Source of the DNA: Bradyrhizobium ontarionense
GTDB lineage: Bacteria; Pseudomonadota; Alphaproteobacteria; Rhizobiales; Xanthobacteraceae
Length of the DNA stretch: 64,000 bases
Direction: 5' to 3'
Assembly (NCBI RefSeq): GCF_021088345.1
Contig: NZ_CP088156.1
Span: 3,968,001-4,032,000, forward strand
The position numbers were made by a program, and so were the translations under genes. Positions 51,356 to 61,296 of the stretch are shown piece by piece. The notes beneath the pieces are model-generated. The model saw only the letters and a list, made by a program, of their open reading frames with translations. It made no database searches and was not told the origin of the DNA. Positions within the stretch are counted from its first letter, which is position 1. Every line of letters begins with the position of its first letter.

Positions 51356-53692
51356 CTAGAACGGCGCGTGCCGCAGATCGAGTTCTTCCGTCCTGTCGAG
51401 CATGAGGCTCAGGACACGTGGCGGGGTCAGCGGCAGTTCCTGGACCCTCTTGCCGGTGGCGTTGGCGACGGCGCAGGCGATGGTGCCGCCGACATTCAGG
51501 ATTGGCACTTCGCCCGCTCCCTTTGTCCCGAACGGCCCCATCGAAGGGGCGCCTTCGTGCAGCGCAATCTCCACGGGGACGACGTCCTGCGCTAGCGGGA
51601 CCCTGTAGCTTCCAAAGCCCGACTCGGCGATCTGCCCTTCGGGATTGATGGTCACCTCTTCGTGCAGCGCGTAGCCGAGTCCCTGTGTCACGCCACCCTG
51701 AATCTGGCCGTGAATAGCGCTCGAGTTGAGCGCCCGTCCGACGTCCTGCACCACCCGATAACCAAGGACCTCGACATGCCCGGTATCCGGATCGATCGCG
51801 ATTTCACATTCGTGGACGGCAAATACGGGAATGTCGACAGAATCCAGGAAGTGACCCGCCGCGCAACCCATCATGGCGGGAACTCCTGCGCGAGTGAACG
51901 AGCCGCTGCCGGAGATCGGGCCGCTTACCGCTTGGGCATGCTCGGCGATCCTGGCGACCGAGATGCCCCCGCCAGCCCTCCCGACAATTTCCACATGGCC
52001 ATTCTTGAGCACCAGGTGTTTGGGGCTCGTCTGGAGCATCTTGCTCGCGACCTCGAGCAGCTTCCGACGCACCTCGTCGCATGCGACTGAGGCGGCCGCA
52101 CCGAGTGACACCGTGGTCCGCCCGCCCCCTACGCCCACGTCGAAGCCCGCCGCATCGGTATCGGCGGCATTGACCACGACATCTTCGGGGCGGATGCCTA
52201 GCTTGGCCGCAACGATCTGCGGCAGGGATTGCATCATGGTGCCCTGCCCGATCTCCACCCCGGCCGTCACCAGCGTGGCGCTGCCATCGGGATTGAGGTT
52301 GACGGTGGCCGCGGAGGGCCCGACAAAGACGAACCAAGTTCCCACCGTGGTCGCCTTGCCGTAGAGGCGCTCCCCGACCTCGGCTCGCTTGGATGGCTGG
52401 GAGCGGGACATTGCTTCCATGCGGTCCAGCATCGGCCCGAGGACATTTCCCTCGAAGACCTGCCCCGTCGATCCGATGTCCCCGTCGCCAAGCACGTTGC
52501 GTTGCCTGAACTCCAGCGGGTCCATGCCTATGGCGCTGCAGATTTCGTCCGTATGACGTTCGAGTGCGAAGACGTTGTAGACCCCGTTGCAGGCGCGGAA
52601 CGCCCCATTGGGGGCGGTGTTCGTATAGACGGCGCGGCTGGTCATCTTGACGGCGCCGAGCCGATAGGCCGATCCAAGCGTATGCGCGGTCATCGTCGTC
52701 AGATAGATTTGCTCGCCGCCATAGGCGCCACAATCCATCAGCACCGTAGCCTCGCGGCCGACGATATCTCCCGCCGGGGTTACTGCTGAACGGATGTGGA
52801 TGTCGGCGTTTTCCCGGCACGGGCAGGTCTGCAGTTCTTCCTGTCGTGAGTTGATGAGGGCGACGGACCTCCCCGCCGCGCGCGCAAGCGCGGCCGCATA
52901 GGGCTCGATCGAACAGCCGTACTTCACTCCGAAGCCACCACCGACGGGCGGCACGGTGACACGAACCCGGGAGGGAGGAAGACCGAGTGCACGCGCTGTC
53001 ACGTTCTTGACGGTCCAGGGCGCCTGCGTCGAGGCGACTAGGTGAAGCCTTCCGTCCTCATAGGAGGCGATAGCCCCGCGCGGCTCCAACTGCATGTGGC
53101 TCTGCCGGCCGACCCGGAAGCTGCTTTCGATGACTTCAACGTCGCTGCGGGCGAAGGCCGCTGCTGCATCTCCGCGTGCAACCGTCGCCTCCCAGGCGAT
53201 ATTGCCGCCCCGCCTGCCGCCCTCAGCCTCGAGCAGCACTTCGTAGCGTTTCCAATCCCGGTGTACGAGGTGCGCATGGTTGGACAGAGCCTCGGCCAAG
53301 GTCAGGACCGCAGGCATCGCCTCGAGCCTGACGTCGATGGCAGCCGCCGCTTCCCGCGCTTGCAAAAGCGTATCCGCCGCAACGGCGGCGATCGGCTCAC
53401 CGTGATAGCGTACAACGTCGCTCGCAAAGAGAGGCTGGTCGGCAATGCCGATACCGAACCTGCCGGGCGCGTCCTCTGCGGTGACGATAGCCCTCACGCC
53501 GGGCATCCTGCGCGCGACGGACGTGTCGATGTTCACGATCCGCGCCGACGGCATGGTTGCGCGCAGCACGAAGCCGTGCAGCATCCCTGGCCGTACCTGA
53601 TCCACCATGTAGCGGGTGCGTCCACGCAACTTGTCCCGGGCGTCACGCCTCGCGAAATTGACCACCGCAGCCAGGGTTTCTGCCTCAGACAT
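51356..53692 (-). CDS. Molybdenum hydroxylase, large (molybdopterin) subunit, xanthine-dehydrogenase family
   Basis: The protein has 778 residues from MSEAETLAAVV at 53692, overlapping the end of the iron-sulfur gene by 8 bases. Family landmarks: RTRYMVDQVRPGMLHG at the start, PPVGGGFGVKYGCSIEPYAAAL, GAFRACNGVYNVFALERH, VGVGGGRTTVS, and the catalytic Glu in FGTKGAGEVPILN near the C terminus. The CO-dehydrogenase-specific Cys loop is absent. With the two small subunits it forms an alpha-beta-gamma hydroxylase that oxidises aldehydes, N-heterocycles or, in some relatives, sugars. In this operon a sugar-derived aldehyde or aldose is a reasonable guess. Confidence 0.92.
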   Translation of the reverse strand: MSEAETLAAVVNFARRDARDKLRGRTRYMVDQVRPGMLHGFVLRATMPSARIVNIDTSVARRMPGVRAIVTAEDAPGRFGIGIADQPLFASDVVRYHGEPIAAVAADTLLQAREAAAAIDVRLEAMPAVLTLAEALSNHAHLVHRDWKRYEVLLEAEGGRRGGNIAWEATVARGDAAAAFARSDVEVIESSFRVGRQSHMQLEPRGAIASYEDGRLHLVASTQAPWTVKNVTARALGLPPSRVRVTVPPVGGGFGVKYGCSIEPYAAALARAAGRSVALINSRQEELQTCPCRENADIHIRSAVTPAGDIVGREATVLMDCGAYGGEQIYLTTMTAHTLGSAYRLGAVKMTSRAVYTNTAPNGAFRACNGVYNVFALERHTDEICSAIGMDPLEFRQRNVLGDGDIGSTGQVFEGNVLGPMLDRMEAMSRSQPSKRAEVGERLYGKATTVGTWFVFVGPSAATVNLNPDGSATLVTAGVEIGQGTMMQSLPQIVAAKLGIRPEDVVVNAADTDAAGFDVGVGGGRTTVSLGAAASVACDEVRRKLLEVASKMLQTSPKHLVLKNGHVEIVGRAGGGISVARIAEHAQAVSGPISGSGSFTRAGVPAMMGCAAGHFLDSVDIPVFAVHECEIAIDPDTGHVEVLGYRVVQDVGRALNSSAIHGQIQGGVTQGLGYALHEEVTINPEGQIAESGFGSYRVPLAQDVVPVEIALHEGAPSMGPFGTKGAGEVPILNVGGTIACAVANATGKRVQELPLTPPRVLSLMLDRTEELDLRHAPF

Positions 53693-54158
53693 TTGCGCGC
53701 CTCTCGTTCCCCGCAAGCCTCAGCGCGGCATCGACGATGCGTTCGTAGCCGGTGCAGCGACAAACGTTGCCGCAGAGGCCACGCTTGATGTCGTCGCGCG
53801 TGGCCAAAGGCTGCTGTGCGAGCAGGTTCGTGAGGCTCATGACGATGCCGGGAAAGCACATGCCGCACTGGACCGCGTCTCCCTCCTCGAGGGCCCGCTG
53901 CAGGGGAACGAGCTCGCCTCCATCGCCCAGCCCTTCGATGGTCAATACGCTCTTGGCGTCGACCAGTCCCACCGGGGTCAGGCAGGAGTTCACGGGCACC
54001 CCGTCGACGTGGACCATGCAGGCGCCACAGAAGCCTTCCCGGCAGACGTCCTTGGCGCCGGTCAGGAAGAAGCTGTCGCGCAGAACATCCAGGAGCGGCG
54101 TCACCGCGTCTCCGTCGAAACTGCGCTCTTCGCCGTTCACCTTGATGCGCACCGCCAT
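53685..54158 (-). CDS. Molybdenum hydroxylase, 2Fe-2S subunit
   Basis: The protein has 157 residues, the usual size. The plant-ferredoxin-type cluster uses CREGFCGACMVHVDGVPVNSC (near 40-60), and the second 2Fe-2S cluster uses QCGMCFPGIVMS with GNVCRCTGYERI. It passes electrons from the molybdenum site to FAD. It overlaps the large-subunit gene and lies 15 bases after the FAD-subunit gene. Confidence 0.94.
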   Translation of the reverse strand: MAVRIKVNGEERSFDGDAVTPLLDVLRDSFFLTGAKDVCREGFCGACMVHVDGVPVNSCLTPVGLVDAKSVLTIEGLGDGGELVPLQRALEEGDAVQCGMCFPGIVMSLTNLLAQQPLATRDDIKRGLCGNVCRCTGYERIVDAALRLAGNERRANV

Positions 54159-54173
54159 GTCTCTCCGCTCCGG

Positions 54174-55031
54174 CTAGTGTTGTTGCAGCGTTGCGAAGGC
54201 GCGACGCACCAGGGTCGGCAGCACCTTGACGCGATACCATCCGGGCACCTCGGGCCCGTCCCGACCGACAAACTCGTCGGCCAGATCGAGGGCAAGCTGG
54301 TGGATGCGCGACGCATCGAGCGGCAGGCCCGCAACCGCCCGTTCCAGGCCGCGCCATCGCCGGGCGACGGCGTCGACCGATCCGACGGCGATGGCGGCGC
54401 CTCGCATGTGACCGTCTGGCCGACTTTCAACGGCAACACTGACGATCGCCACTGGATAATCGCCGGCCTTCCTGAGCGGCAAGCGCGCATGGGCGGATGC
54501 AAGAGGGCGCCGCGGGACCAGCACGGACACGAGCAGATAGGCCCGTTCGAGCATCTCCCGAAGGGCAAGGAAGGCATCGAGGCTCAGGAGCTGGCGACCT
54601 TCGGTCGTCAATATCTCGACTTCGGCATCCAGGCAAAGCAGTGCCGGGACCAGGTCGGCGGCAGCGAAATCTGCCGTACACAAGTTGCCGCCTACGGTTG
54701 CTGCCTGACGGACGGCAGGGTTGGCCGAATCTCCGGCCGCCGACACCAGTCCGCCCAATTCCGGAATCGCCTGTAGTTCGCGTACGAGCCGGGCGTGGGT
54801 GACGGCACTACCGATCCTCACATGGGCTTGGGTGACCTCGATGCGATGCAGTTCGGGAATCTGCGCAAGCGAGACATAGGCCGGCTTCATCGGTTCCTGA
54901 CGGAATGGCGCCCGCATGATCCATGTGGCTCCGGCCATGACCGCCCCGCCGCCACCCAGGTCCGAAAGCGCGGCAAGCGCTTCCGCAGCCGTCTCCGGCT
55001 TGTGCAGACCGGTTCTCTGCTGACCTTGCAT
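54174..55031 (-). CDS. Molybdenum hydroxylase, FAD subunit
   Basis: From the ATG at 55031 (MQGQQRTGLHKPE), which has a GGAGGAG ribosome site, the protein has 285 residues. FAD-binding blocks of the CoxM/FAD-binding-5 family are AVMAGATWIMR near the start and ATVGGNLCTADFAAADLVPALL in the middle. The C-terminal domain follows (RLPLRKAGDYPVAIVSVAV). It is the electron exit of the three-subunit enzyme. Confidence 0.92.
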   Translation of the reverse strand: MQGQQRTGLHKPETAAEALAALSDLGGGGAVMAGATWIMRAPFRQEPMKPAYVSLAQIPELHRIEVTQAHVRIGSAVTHARLVRELQAIPELGGLVSAAGDSANPAVRQAATVGGNLCTADFAAADLVPALLCLDAEVEILTTEGRQLLSLDAFLALREMLERAYLLVSVLVPRRPLASAHARLPLRKAGDYPVAIVSVAVESRPDGHMRGAAIAVGSVDAVARRWRGLERAVAGLPLDASRIHQLALDLADEFVGRDGPEVPGWYRVKVLPTLVRRAFATLQQH

Positions 55032-55088
55032 GTCTCCTCCAGGCGATTGCCCGTGCATTGGCGATTGCGGCGTCTCCGCCGCTGACCT

Positions 55089-55919
55089 TCAGGCGGGTTG
55101 CCACAGGTCGTGTTGAAGGTCGATGGCAAGCAGACGTGACGCCGTTTCGGCGGCAGCTGGCGCGGCAGCCAGGATCGCCCCGTCCTGCGCGCCGCTTTCA
55201 ATGAAGCTTTCGATCACCCCGCCCGCCTCGCGCACCAGGACCAGCCCGGCGATCACGTCCCAGACGCTGGTACGAGCGTCGGCATAGCCGTCCAGCCGAC
55301 CATCAGCGACCTGGGCGAGCATCATGGCCGATGAACCGAACCGCCGGTACTCGCAGCCATGTTCGAGGATGTGATTGATCTGCCGAGCGTGTGCTGCAAC
55401 GCTCTTGCCGCGGGTGAAGCCCACGCCGAATACGGACTTGCCGGCCGAGCTCTCCATGTTCACGGTGATGGGCTCGCCGTTGCGCGTCGCGCCCCGACCC
55501 GCCGCAGCGCTGTAGAGTTCGTCCTTGACCGGATCGTAGATGACGCCCAGCACCGGCTGGCCCTCGATCGCAGCCCCGATCGAGACGCACCAGCTCGGGC
55601 GATCGCGCATGAAGTTCGAGGTGCCATCGATCGGATCAAGCACCCAGACGATCCGTTCGCCCTCCCTGTCGAGCCCGAACTCCTCGCCAAGGATGGCGTG
55701 ATAGGGGAAGGCTTCCTCCAGGCGCTTCCGAATCAGCAGTTCGACGGCCTTGTCGACCGCCGTGACGAAGTCTTGCGGGCCCTTGGTTTCGATCTCGAGC
55801 GGCTTGTTCTGACGCAGATATGACAGAGCCAGGCGGCCGGCCGCCTGTGCTGTTGCTTCCGCAACAGCCTGCATCAGTACAAGGGTCTGCTGATCCTGGT
55901 TCGTGAAGGAAAATCCCAT
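55089..55919 (-). CDS. Inositol-monophosphatase-family phosphatase
   Basis: The protein has 276 residues. Metal sites: DFVTAVDKAVE, LGEEFGL, the hallmark WVLDPIDGTSNFM, and WDVIAGLVLVREAGG near the C terminus. These are the Li-sensitive Mg-dependent phosphatase motifs. Substrates in the family include inositol phosphate, fructose 1,6-bisphosphate and histidinol phosphate; which applies here cannot be read. Its place among sugar genes suggests a sugar or cyclitol phosphate. Confidence 0.92.
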   Translation of the reverse strand: MGFSFTNQDQQTLVLMQAVAEATAQAAGRLALSYLRQNKPLEIETKGPQDFVTAVDKAVELLIRKRLEEAFPYHAILGEEFGLDREGERIVWVLDPIDGTSNFMRDRPSWCVSIGAAIEGQPVLGVIYDPVKDELYSAAAGRGATRNGEPITVNMESSAGKSVFGVGFTRGKSVAAHARQINHILEHGCEYRRFGSSAMMLAQVADGRLDGYADARTSVWDVIAGLVLVREAGGVIESFIESGAQDGAILAAAPAAAETASRLLAIDLQHDLWQPA

Positions 55920-55941
55920 CTTGCTCGCCCTTCGTTACGTG

Positions 55942-56988
55942 TCACGATGCGCGGAAACGATACTCCGTCACCTGCCGATAGGTGTCGCCGGGTCGCAGCA
56001 CGGCGTCGGAGAAGTGTCGATGGTTGGGGCTGTCAGGGTAGCGTTGCGGCTCGAGGCAGATGCCGCAATGCTTGCCGTAACGCGCGCCGTCGAGGCCGAC
56101 GGCCGGCCCCTTGAAGCTGCCGCCATCGTAGAGTTGGAGGTGAGGCTCGGTCGTGAAAACGTCGAGGGCCATTCCCGTTCGTGGCCCGAACAGCGTTCCG
56201 GCGTGGACCAGATCGTTTCCCGGCAAGGGTTGCCGCCGCAACACAAAGCCAATGTCATAGGTGACGTTTTCCGGATTGCGCAGCGGTCTTTGCCGGTGGA
56301 AGTCGAATGGCGTACCGGAGGTCAAACGGATTTCGCCGGTCGGAATGAGGTCGTCGTCGACCGGCGTGTAGAAATCCGCCTCCGCCACGAATTCATGGTC
56401 GATGGCGTTCGGCACAGCAGCGTCGGCAAAGCCGGCCGGCAGTTCGAGGTTGAAGTAGCCATGGCTCGCGAGGTTGCAGAGCGTCGGGGCATCGGTCGTT
56501 GCGGCCAGTTCAACCTGCAGGGTCGCCGGACCAAGCAGACGATAGACGCAGCGAACGTCGAGATTGCCAGGAAAACCGGCGTCGCCATCCGGAGAGCGCA
56601 GCGACATCGCCACCGACGATGGATCATGGGCTTCGAGCGTCCAGGGCCTCCGGCTGAAGCTCTGACCGTCGCCACCTCCATGCAGCGTATGCTTGCCGTC
56701 CTGATTGAGAGGCAGTTGGCAGACCCGGCCATCGAGGTCGAAACGGCCGTTCCTGATCCTGTTGGCGAAGCGCCCCGCAATCGCGCCGGCATAGGCCGTG
56801 TCGGCGACATAATCTTCCAGCGTGTCGTAACCGACCACCACCCTTTGCCGGCCCCGGGCTGTGGGAATCGACAGGTCCCGTACGACCGCACCCCATGTCA
56901 GGATCCTGGCCTCGATGCCATTGTCCGAGCGCAGAGTGATCTCGTGGATGTCGCCCCCGTCGACGTGTCCAAAAACCCGATTCTGCAT
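55942..56988 (-). CDS. galM: Aldose 1-epimerase (mutarotase)
   Basis: From the ATG at 56988 the protein has 348 residues (a GTG three codons earlier is possible). GalM landmarks: AGAIAGRFANRIRNGRF, the HGGGDG block after KHTLH, the catalytic His in NLASHGYFNLEL and the catalytic Glu in GICLEPQRYPDSPNH. The enzyme interconverts alpha and beta forms of aldoses. A ribosome site (GGGGTGG) lies a few bases upstream. The nearest neighbours are an FAD/NAD(P) protein and the phosphatase. Confidence 0.94.
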   Translation of the reverse strand: MQNRVFGHVDGGDIHEITLRSDNGIEARILTWGAVVRDLSIPTARGRQRVVVGYDTLEDYVADTAYAGAIAGRFANRIRNGRFDLDGRVCQLPLNQDGKHTLHGGGDGQSFSRRPWTLEAHDPSSVAMSLRSPDGDAGFPGNLDVRCVYRLLGPATLQVELAATTDAPTLCNLASHGYFNLELPAGFADAAVPNAIDHEFVAEADFYTPVDDDLIPTGEIRLTSGTPFDFHRQRPLRNPENVTYDIGFVLRRQPLPGNDLVHAGTLFGPRTGMALDVFTTEPHLQLYDGGSFKGPAVGLDGARYGKHCGICLEPQRYPDSPNHRHFSDAVLRPGDTYRQVTEYRFRAS

Positions 56989-57031
56989 CTCCTCCACCCC
57001 TGTTGTTGCTTCGCCGTCAGCGCTGTTTGCG

Positions 57032-58975
57032 TCAGCTCAGATACTTGTTCGGGCTCCGCGTAGCGCCCCCTCTGGTCTTTTCGCTGCCCCGCTCATCCGG
57101 CCCCGGATTGCTCGGGACGAGTTTTTCGATGGCGACCGTCGCGATCGCGTCGGCGTCGTCGATGAATTCGTCCCAAACGCCCGGCTCGATCACGCCGACA
57201 TGGAGGAACCACCTGGCAGCCTCGGTCGGTATTCCGAGCACGTGGATGCGGTCTTTGACCTCGCCGTCCCTGGTGACCGGATGGAACGGCTTGGCGGTGA
57301 CTTGGACGCCGCCGGTTCCCATGAAGCTCCTCAGCAGTCCGGCATCGGCCAGGCTGCGAATGGCGGGATTGTCGTCGACGTCGACATTCGGCGCCGGCAC
57401 ATACGCGTCGATGAGGACATCGATGTCCGCAGTGTAGTTCGCGACTGCATCCGACGCGGCGACGAAGCCTGCCCCATCCTTCGCGCGAAAGCTCGCACCT
57501 GGACCAAGCAATTCCACCAGACCGCTTTCGATCAGCGCGAGCAGTTGCTTGGCCCGTGTCAGGGAAGGCCCGGTCGAGAGGAAGGCGATGGTCGGGCCGA
57601 TCCGGGTGATGAATTCGTGGTGGGACGTGTGGGTCAGCCCGCCCAAATCCACGGCCTTGCGGATATGCGGCCTGATGAAACGCAGAACATTGAGAGCGGC
57701 CTTGACCGGATCGGTGAACTCACCCGTCTCGGAGCGGGCGACGTCCTCGCGAACCAGTGCAACGACCGCCCGCCTGAACGCGTCCTGGCTCGGGAACGAC
57801 ATGCCCCTGAACGGCGCGGCGATCGCTTCGAGGTCGAGCAGACCTTCCACACCGAAGGCGTGAGCCAGCTCCGACATCAACGGCATGATGGTCGCGGTGG
57901 AGACGTCGCCCGCGTCAAGCTGCTTGCAGAAGCTGTCGAAGCGATCGGGCTCGAGCGTCTTTTCCATATAGGCGAAGTTCACTTCGGCCGTGAGCCAGGG
58001 CAGGTAGCTGGTGCGGAAGCATGCCGGACCCTCGGCACGAATCTTCGCAATGCGTGTCTCGGTGAAGAACCGCGGCGCAAAGCCGAGCCCTGCGGGACGA
58101 TCGTCCCTGCCGCGCATGGGCAAGGGGAAACCGCTGCGCGATCCGGCCACGATCAGCCGCGGCTCGCGGCCGCTTCGCACGTATCGGACATTCCCATCGT
58201 CGCCACGAACAAACCGGCCGCCACGACCGAGTGTTAGTTCCGACAACACGTCATAAAAGGAAAGGCCGAGCCCCCTGAGGCCGATGGTCTGCCCCGACAA
58301 GTCCGGCGGGAGAGACAAACCGCTTTGAAAGGTCTCGAGCACGTCGAAGGCGGTCAGGTGCCGTGATGATGGCGTTGAGTCCCGACTCGCCGATGTCGCC
58401 TTGCTGAGAGGATAGCCTGAACAGACGACGAGACGGTCGACACGGAGACTGTCGCGCCCGGATTCGAAGGTCAGCACATACTCGCCGGCAAGCTCGGCGA
58501 TGTCAGTGACCCTGTCCCGCACCCGTTCGATGTGCATCTGCTCGGGCAGGTTCAGTTCGACCACGTCGAGGACGAACTTCAGGTACTTCCCGTAGAGCCC
58601 CCGGGGTGCCAGTCCCGCAGGACCGGGATAGTTGACGTCGATCTGCCGCCACCATTCCATGAATGTCGGTCCATATCCCGCACGCCAGGCCGCTCCGTCT
58701 GGCGGGTTCGGGAACATGGTCACGTTCTTGCAGCGGGTGTTCATCAGCAACCAGTCGGGCTGATCGGTGCGCCACAGGCGGCCGCAACCGACCTCCACGC
58801 TGTCGATCGCATAGACCACCAGGGACCGAAGCGTTGAGCGCTCCGCTAGCCTGCCGGCGAGCCTCTCGATCACGGAAATTCCGCGCGGCCCGGTGCCGAT
58901 GACGGCGATGCGCTCCGGCATCACACTCCAGCGGTCCGTCGTCTCCGACGGCATGTTGAGCATCGGTTGTATCAT
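57032..58975 (-). CDS. FAD/NAD(P)-binding flavoprotein (NAD-binding-9 type)
   Basis: From MIQPMLNMPSE at 58975, which has GAGG upstream, the protein has 647 residues. RIAVIGTGPRGISVIERL is the FAD-binding Rossmann motif and is followed by VGCGRLWRTDQPDWLLMNT, typical of the FAD-NAD(P)-binding group found in secondary-metabolism and sugar clusters. A second nucleotide-binding region contains LSGQTIGLRGLGLSFYDVL. The substrate is unknown. Position inside the operon suggests oxidation or reduction of the sugar or of a derived acid. Confidence 0.83.
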   Translation of the reverse strand: MIQPMLNMPSETTDRWSVMPERIAVIGTGPRGISVIERLAGRLAERSTLRSLVVYAIDSVEVGCGRLWRTDQPDWLLMNTRCKNVTMFPNPPDGAAWRAGYGPTFMEWWRQIDVNYPGPAGLAPRGLYGKYLKFVLDVVELNLPEQMHIERVRDRVTDIAELAGEYVLTFESGRDSLRVDRLVVCSGYPLSKATSASRDSTPSSRHLTAFDVLETFQSGLSLPPDLSGQTIGLRGLGLSFYDVLSELTLGRGGRFVRGDDGNVRYVRSGREPRLIVAGSRSGFPLPMRGRDDRPAGLGFAPRFFTETRIAKIRAEGPACFRTSYLPWLTAEVNFAYMEKTLEPDRFDSFCKQLDAGDVSTATIMPLMSELAHAFGVEGLLDLEAIAAPFRGMSFPSQDAFRRAVVALVREDVARSETGEFTDPVKAALNVLRFIRPHIRKAVDLGGLTHTSHHEFITRIGPTIAFLSTGPSLTRAKQLLALIESGLVELLGPGASFRAKDGAGFVAASDAVANYTADIDVLIDAYVPAPNVDVDDNPAIRSLADAGLLRSFMGTGGVQVTAKPFHPVTRDGEVKDRIHVLGIPTEAARWFLHVGVIEPGVWDEFIDDADAIATVAIEKLVPSNPGPDERGSEKTRGGATRSPNKYLS

Positions 58976-59073
58976 CGGCACCTCATCCCGAGCAGCGCCT
59001 GCCGCTCCAGCGGTTTTCCGAAAGAGGATGGCGGACATCGAAGCCGGCCGGGGCCGGCCCCCTGGAGCCGGCG

Positions 59074-60489
59074 TCAGGCCTTGCCTTCGTGCAGGTGGAA
59101 ATCCCAGCCGAGATAGTTGCGCGTCGCGTCGACGATGACATCGCTGGCCGAGCAGAAGTTCGCGGCGACGTGATGCTCGAAGCCATTCTCACAGATATAG
59201 CGCAGCAGTTTCTGCATGTCGGGGATCTCGACCACACCGGCGCCGCCGAAGGTCTCCAATGGATCCTCGGTGAACTTGCCTTCCCCGACATATCCGCAGA
59301 TCCGCCCGGACGTGTCGTCGGTGCTCACGCGGATGAAGGTCATGTGGCCGGACTTGATCGAGCCGTCGACCGTTCCGTAGGTGTTGTCCTTGCCGACGGT
59401 GCCGGCAATGATTTCCTGGAAGTCCATCCGGTAGTTCTTGAAAAACTCCTTGGGCAAGTTGCTGCAGTGGAAGCACACGGCCTTGTTGGCGTTCGAGCCG
59501 TAGTTGTTGTTCCAGTCGAGCAGTGCGCTCGGCGTCCCGGATGCCAGGGCCAGCATGTGCATGCCGATCAGCCCACAGACGTCGACTTCGCAAGCGCTCG
59601 ACATCAGCTTCGAGCTCATCATGCTCATCATCGTGCAGGGGACGACGCCATAGTTTTCCTCCAGCGAGGTCCAGCATTGGATCGCGCTGATGGAAACATC
59701 GGCCTCCCGCATCCACTCTTCGGTGACAGCTGCAAGCTTTGCCTGCCTGAGGATGGCGGCGTGGGGCACGCCCTTGATATCGATGTAGTTTCGAATCGCA
59801 TCGAGCTTTTCGGTGACGATCGCGTGGTCGTCGGCCAGTCGCGACACGCGGCCGAGGATTTCCGACAGGTCCAGCGTTACTACGGAAATCCCCGCCCTCT
59901 CGAGCAGCTTTTCGCTGTAGCGGACGGTGTTGAAAGCCTGCGGCCGCGCGCCGATGGCGCCGATGCGCAGCCCGCGCAATCCCCCGACGACGCGGCAGAT
60001 CGCCGAGAAGCGCGCGAGATCCTCCTGAAACTCGTCGCTGAGCGGATCCACGCAGTGAGACTTGGTCAGCGAATAGCAGATGCCGTACTGACGCAGGTTG
60101 TTGCAGGCCGACATCTTGCCGCAGAAGCTGTCGCGGCGCCACTGGATCGACATCTTGGACGGATCGTCGGGCGTCGCCTGGATCAGGACGGGCACTTTCA
60201 GGCCGGACAGGCGCAAGGTGTCGGCGATCGGCCGTTCCTCACCGAAATTGGGAAGCGTGACGATGATGCCGTCGATGTCGCCAGCGCGGCTCTTGAACAG
60301 GGCGGCGCATTTGCGGGCATCCTCGAAGGACTGCACCGCGCCATGTTCGGTATCGGCCGGGCTGAGAACCACGCAACCGTGGCCAGCCCGCTCGAGCGCG
60401 CTGATCATGTGCTCGCGGCCGGTCGCCGCGAGATGGCCCGGAAAGAAACCGCGACTTCCAACGATGATGCCGAATTTCATGGACTTCAT
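59074..60489 (-). CDS. L-fucose/L-arabinose-isomerase-family protein
   Basis: From MKSMKFGIIVGSRGFF at 60489 the protein has 471 residues. N-terminal text KFGIIVGSRGFFPGHLA, GIIVTLPNFGEERPIADTL, and the C-terminal half with CQ-type metal residues (AIQCWTSLEENYGVVPC, EVDVCGLIGMHML, KAVCFHCSNLPKEFF) match the fucose/arabinose isomerase superfamily. These proteins interconvert aldoses and ketoses, but many members have unknown substrates. It is the second gene of the operon. Confidence 0.86.
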   Translation of the reverse strand: MKSMKFGIIVGSRGFFPGHLAATGREHMISALERAGHGCVVLSPADTEHGAVQSFEDARKCAALFKSRAGDIDGIIVTLPNFGEERPIADTLRLSGLKVPVLIQATPDDPSKMSIQWRRDSFCGKMSACNNLRQYGICYSLTKSHCVDPLSDEFQEDLARFSAICRVVGGLRGLRIGAIGARPQAFNTVRYSEKLLERAGISVVTLDLSEILGRVSRLADDHAIVTEKLDAIRNYIDIKGVPHAAILRQAKLAAVTEEWMREADVSISAIQCWTSLEENYGVVPCTMMSMMSSKLMSSACEVDVCGLIGMHMLALASGTPSALLDWNNNYGSNANKAVCFHCSNLPKEFFKNYRMDFQEIIAGTVGKDNTYGTVDGSIKSGHMTFIRVSTDDTSGRICGYVGEGKFTEDPLETFGGAGVVEIPDMQKLLRYICENGFEHHVAANFCSASDVIVDATRNYLGWDFHLHEGKA

Positions 60490-60600
60490 TTTGATGCTTC
60501 CAACCTTTTGCGCCGGCGCCATCGATCTGCTGCGCACGAGCGATGGTCTCTGGCGTGTTCGAAGTGCGGATGCGGTCGGGTGGGACCGATCCGCCTGGGT

Positions 60601-61296
60601 TCATGCGCTCAGCGCTGCGCCGACGTCGCAGGTCAGCACGGCATCGAGAACCGAGATCTGCTCGGGCCAGGTCAGCCCCTTGCCGAAAGCCTCGTCGAAC
60701 AGGGCAGAGCCGATGGTGAAGCCCCAGGGCCTCAGTTTCCGCACCTGCTTGAGGCGCTCGAAGGTGTTGATGCTGCCGCTGACGATGGTCGCGTGGGGGC
60801 CGACAGACTTCAGCACCGCCACCCCAAGGTCATGAGGATCGCCATCCTTGTAGCGGTACATCGACAGGCAGATGCCGTCTGCGCCACTCGCCAGGACGCG
60901 CTGACCGTCCTCAACGACTTCCTCGGTGCTGCCATAGAGATAGCGCGGCACTCCCGCACGACGCCCGATCGTCGGGAAGTAGACCACGGGCGAGCCCTGC
61001 AGAATGGCGACCACGGCGGGGTGGAATTGGCAGCCGATGAGATATTTGCACTTGTTGCGGATAGCGAATTCGGCTGCACGCAGACAGTCGTCCTCCGTTT
61101 CGCCGAACGATTCGAAGACGATCGTCTTGCCCTTGTCGGCAATCAGCTTCGCCAGCTCGCCGGCACGATCAGCCGAGATGCCGGTGTCCTTGAAACCCCA
61201 GAACTGGGTCGGAGCATGATTGGATGCCTCGAACATCTCCCTGGCGTTTTCGACGGTCAGATCGTTGTTCGTGAGCATCGAGATAATTTTGACCAT
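60601..61296 (-). CDS. TIM-barrel-like protein of unknown function, first gene of the sugar operon
   Basis: From MVKIISMLTNNDLTV at 61296, with a GGGGAG ribosome site, the protein has 231 residues. Alternating strands and helices (VENAREMFEA, FWGFKDTGISAD, KTIVFESFGETEDDC, YLIGCQFHPAVV, TIVSGSINTFERLKQV, GFTIGSALFDEAF) suggest an (alpha/beta)8 barrel with a phosphate-binding-like end, as in KDPG-aldolase or quinolinate-type folds. I do not recognise a named family. Its position next to an isomerase suggests an aldolase or epimerase role, but this is inference. Confidence 0.75.
   Translation of the reverse strand: MVKIISMLTNNDLTVENAREMFEASNHAPTQFWGFKDTGISADRAGELAKLIADKGKTIVFESFGETEDDCLRAAEFAIRNKCKYLIGCQFHPAVVAILQGSPVVYFPTIGRRAGVPRYLYGSTEEVVEDGQRVLASGADGICLSMYRYKDGDPHDLGVAVLKSVGPHATIVSGSINTFERLKQVRKLRPWGFTIGSALFDEAFGKGLTWPEQISVLDAVLTCDVGAALSA

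Noticed and set aside
50516..51595. A 359-codon plus-strand frame
   Set aside because: Antisense to the glycosyltransferase and the end of the molybdenum hydroxylase, with no recognisable motif.
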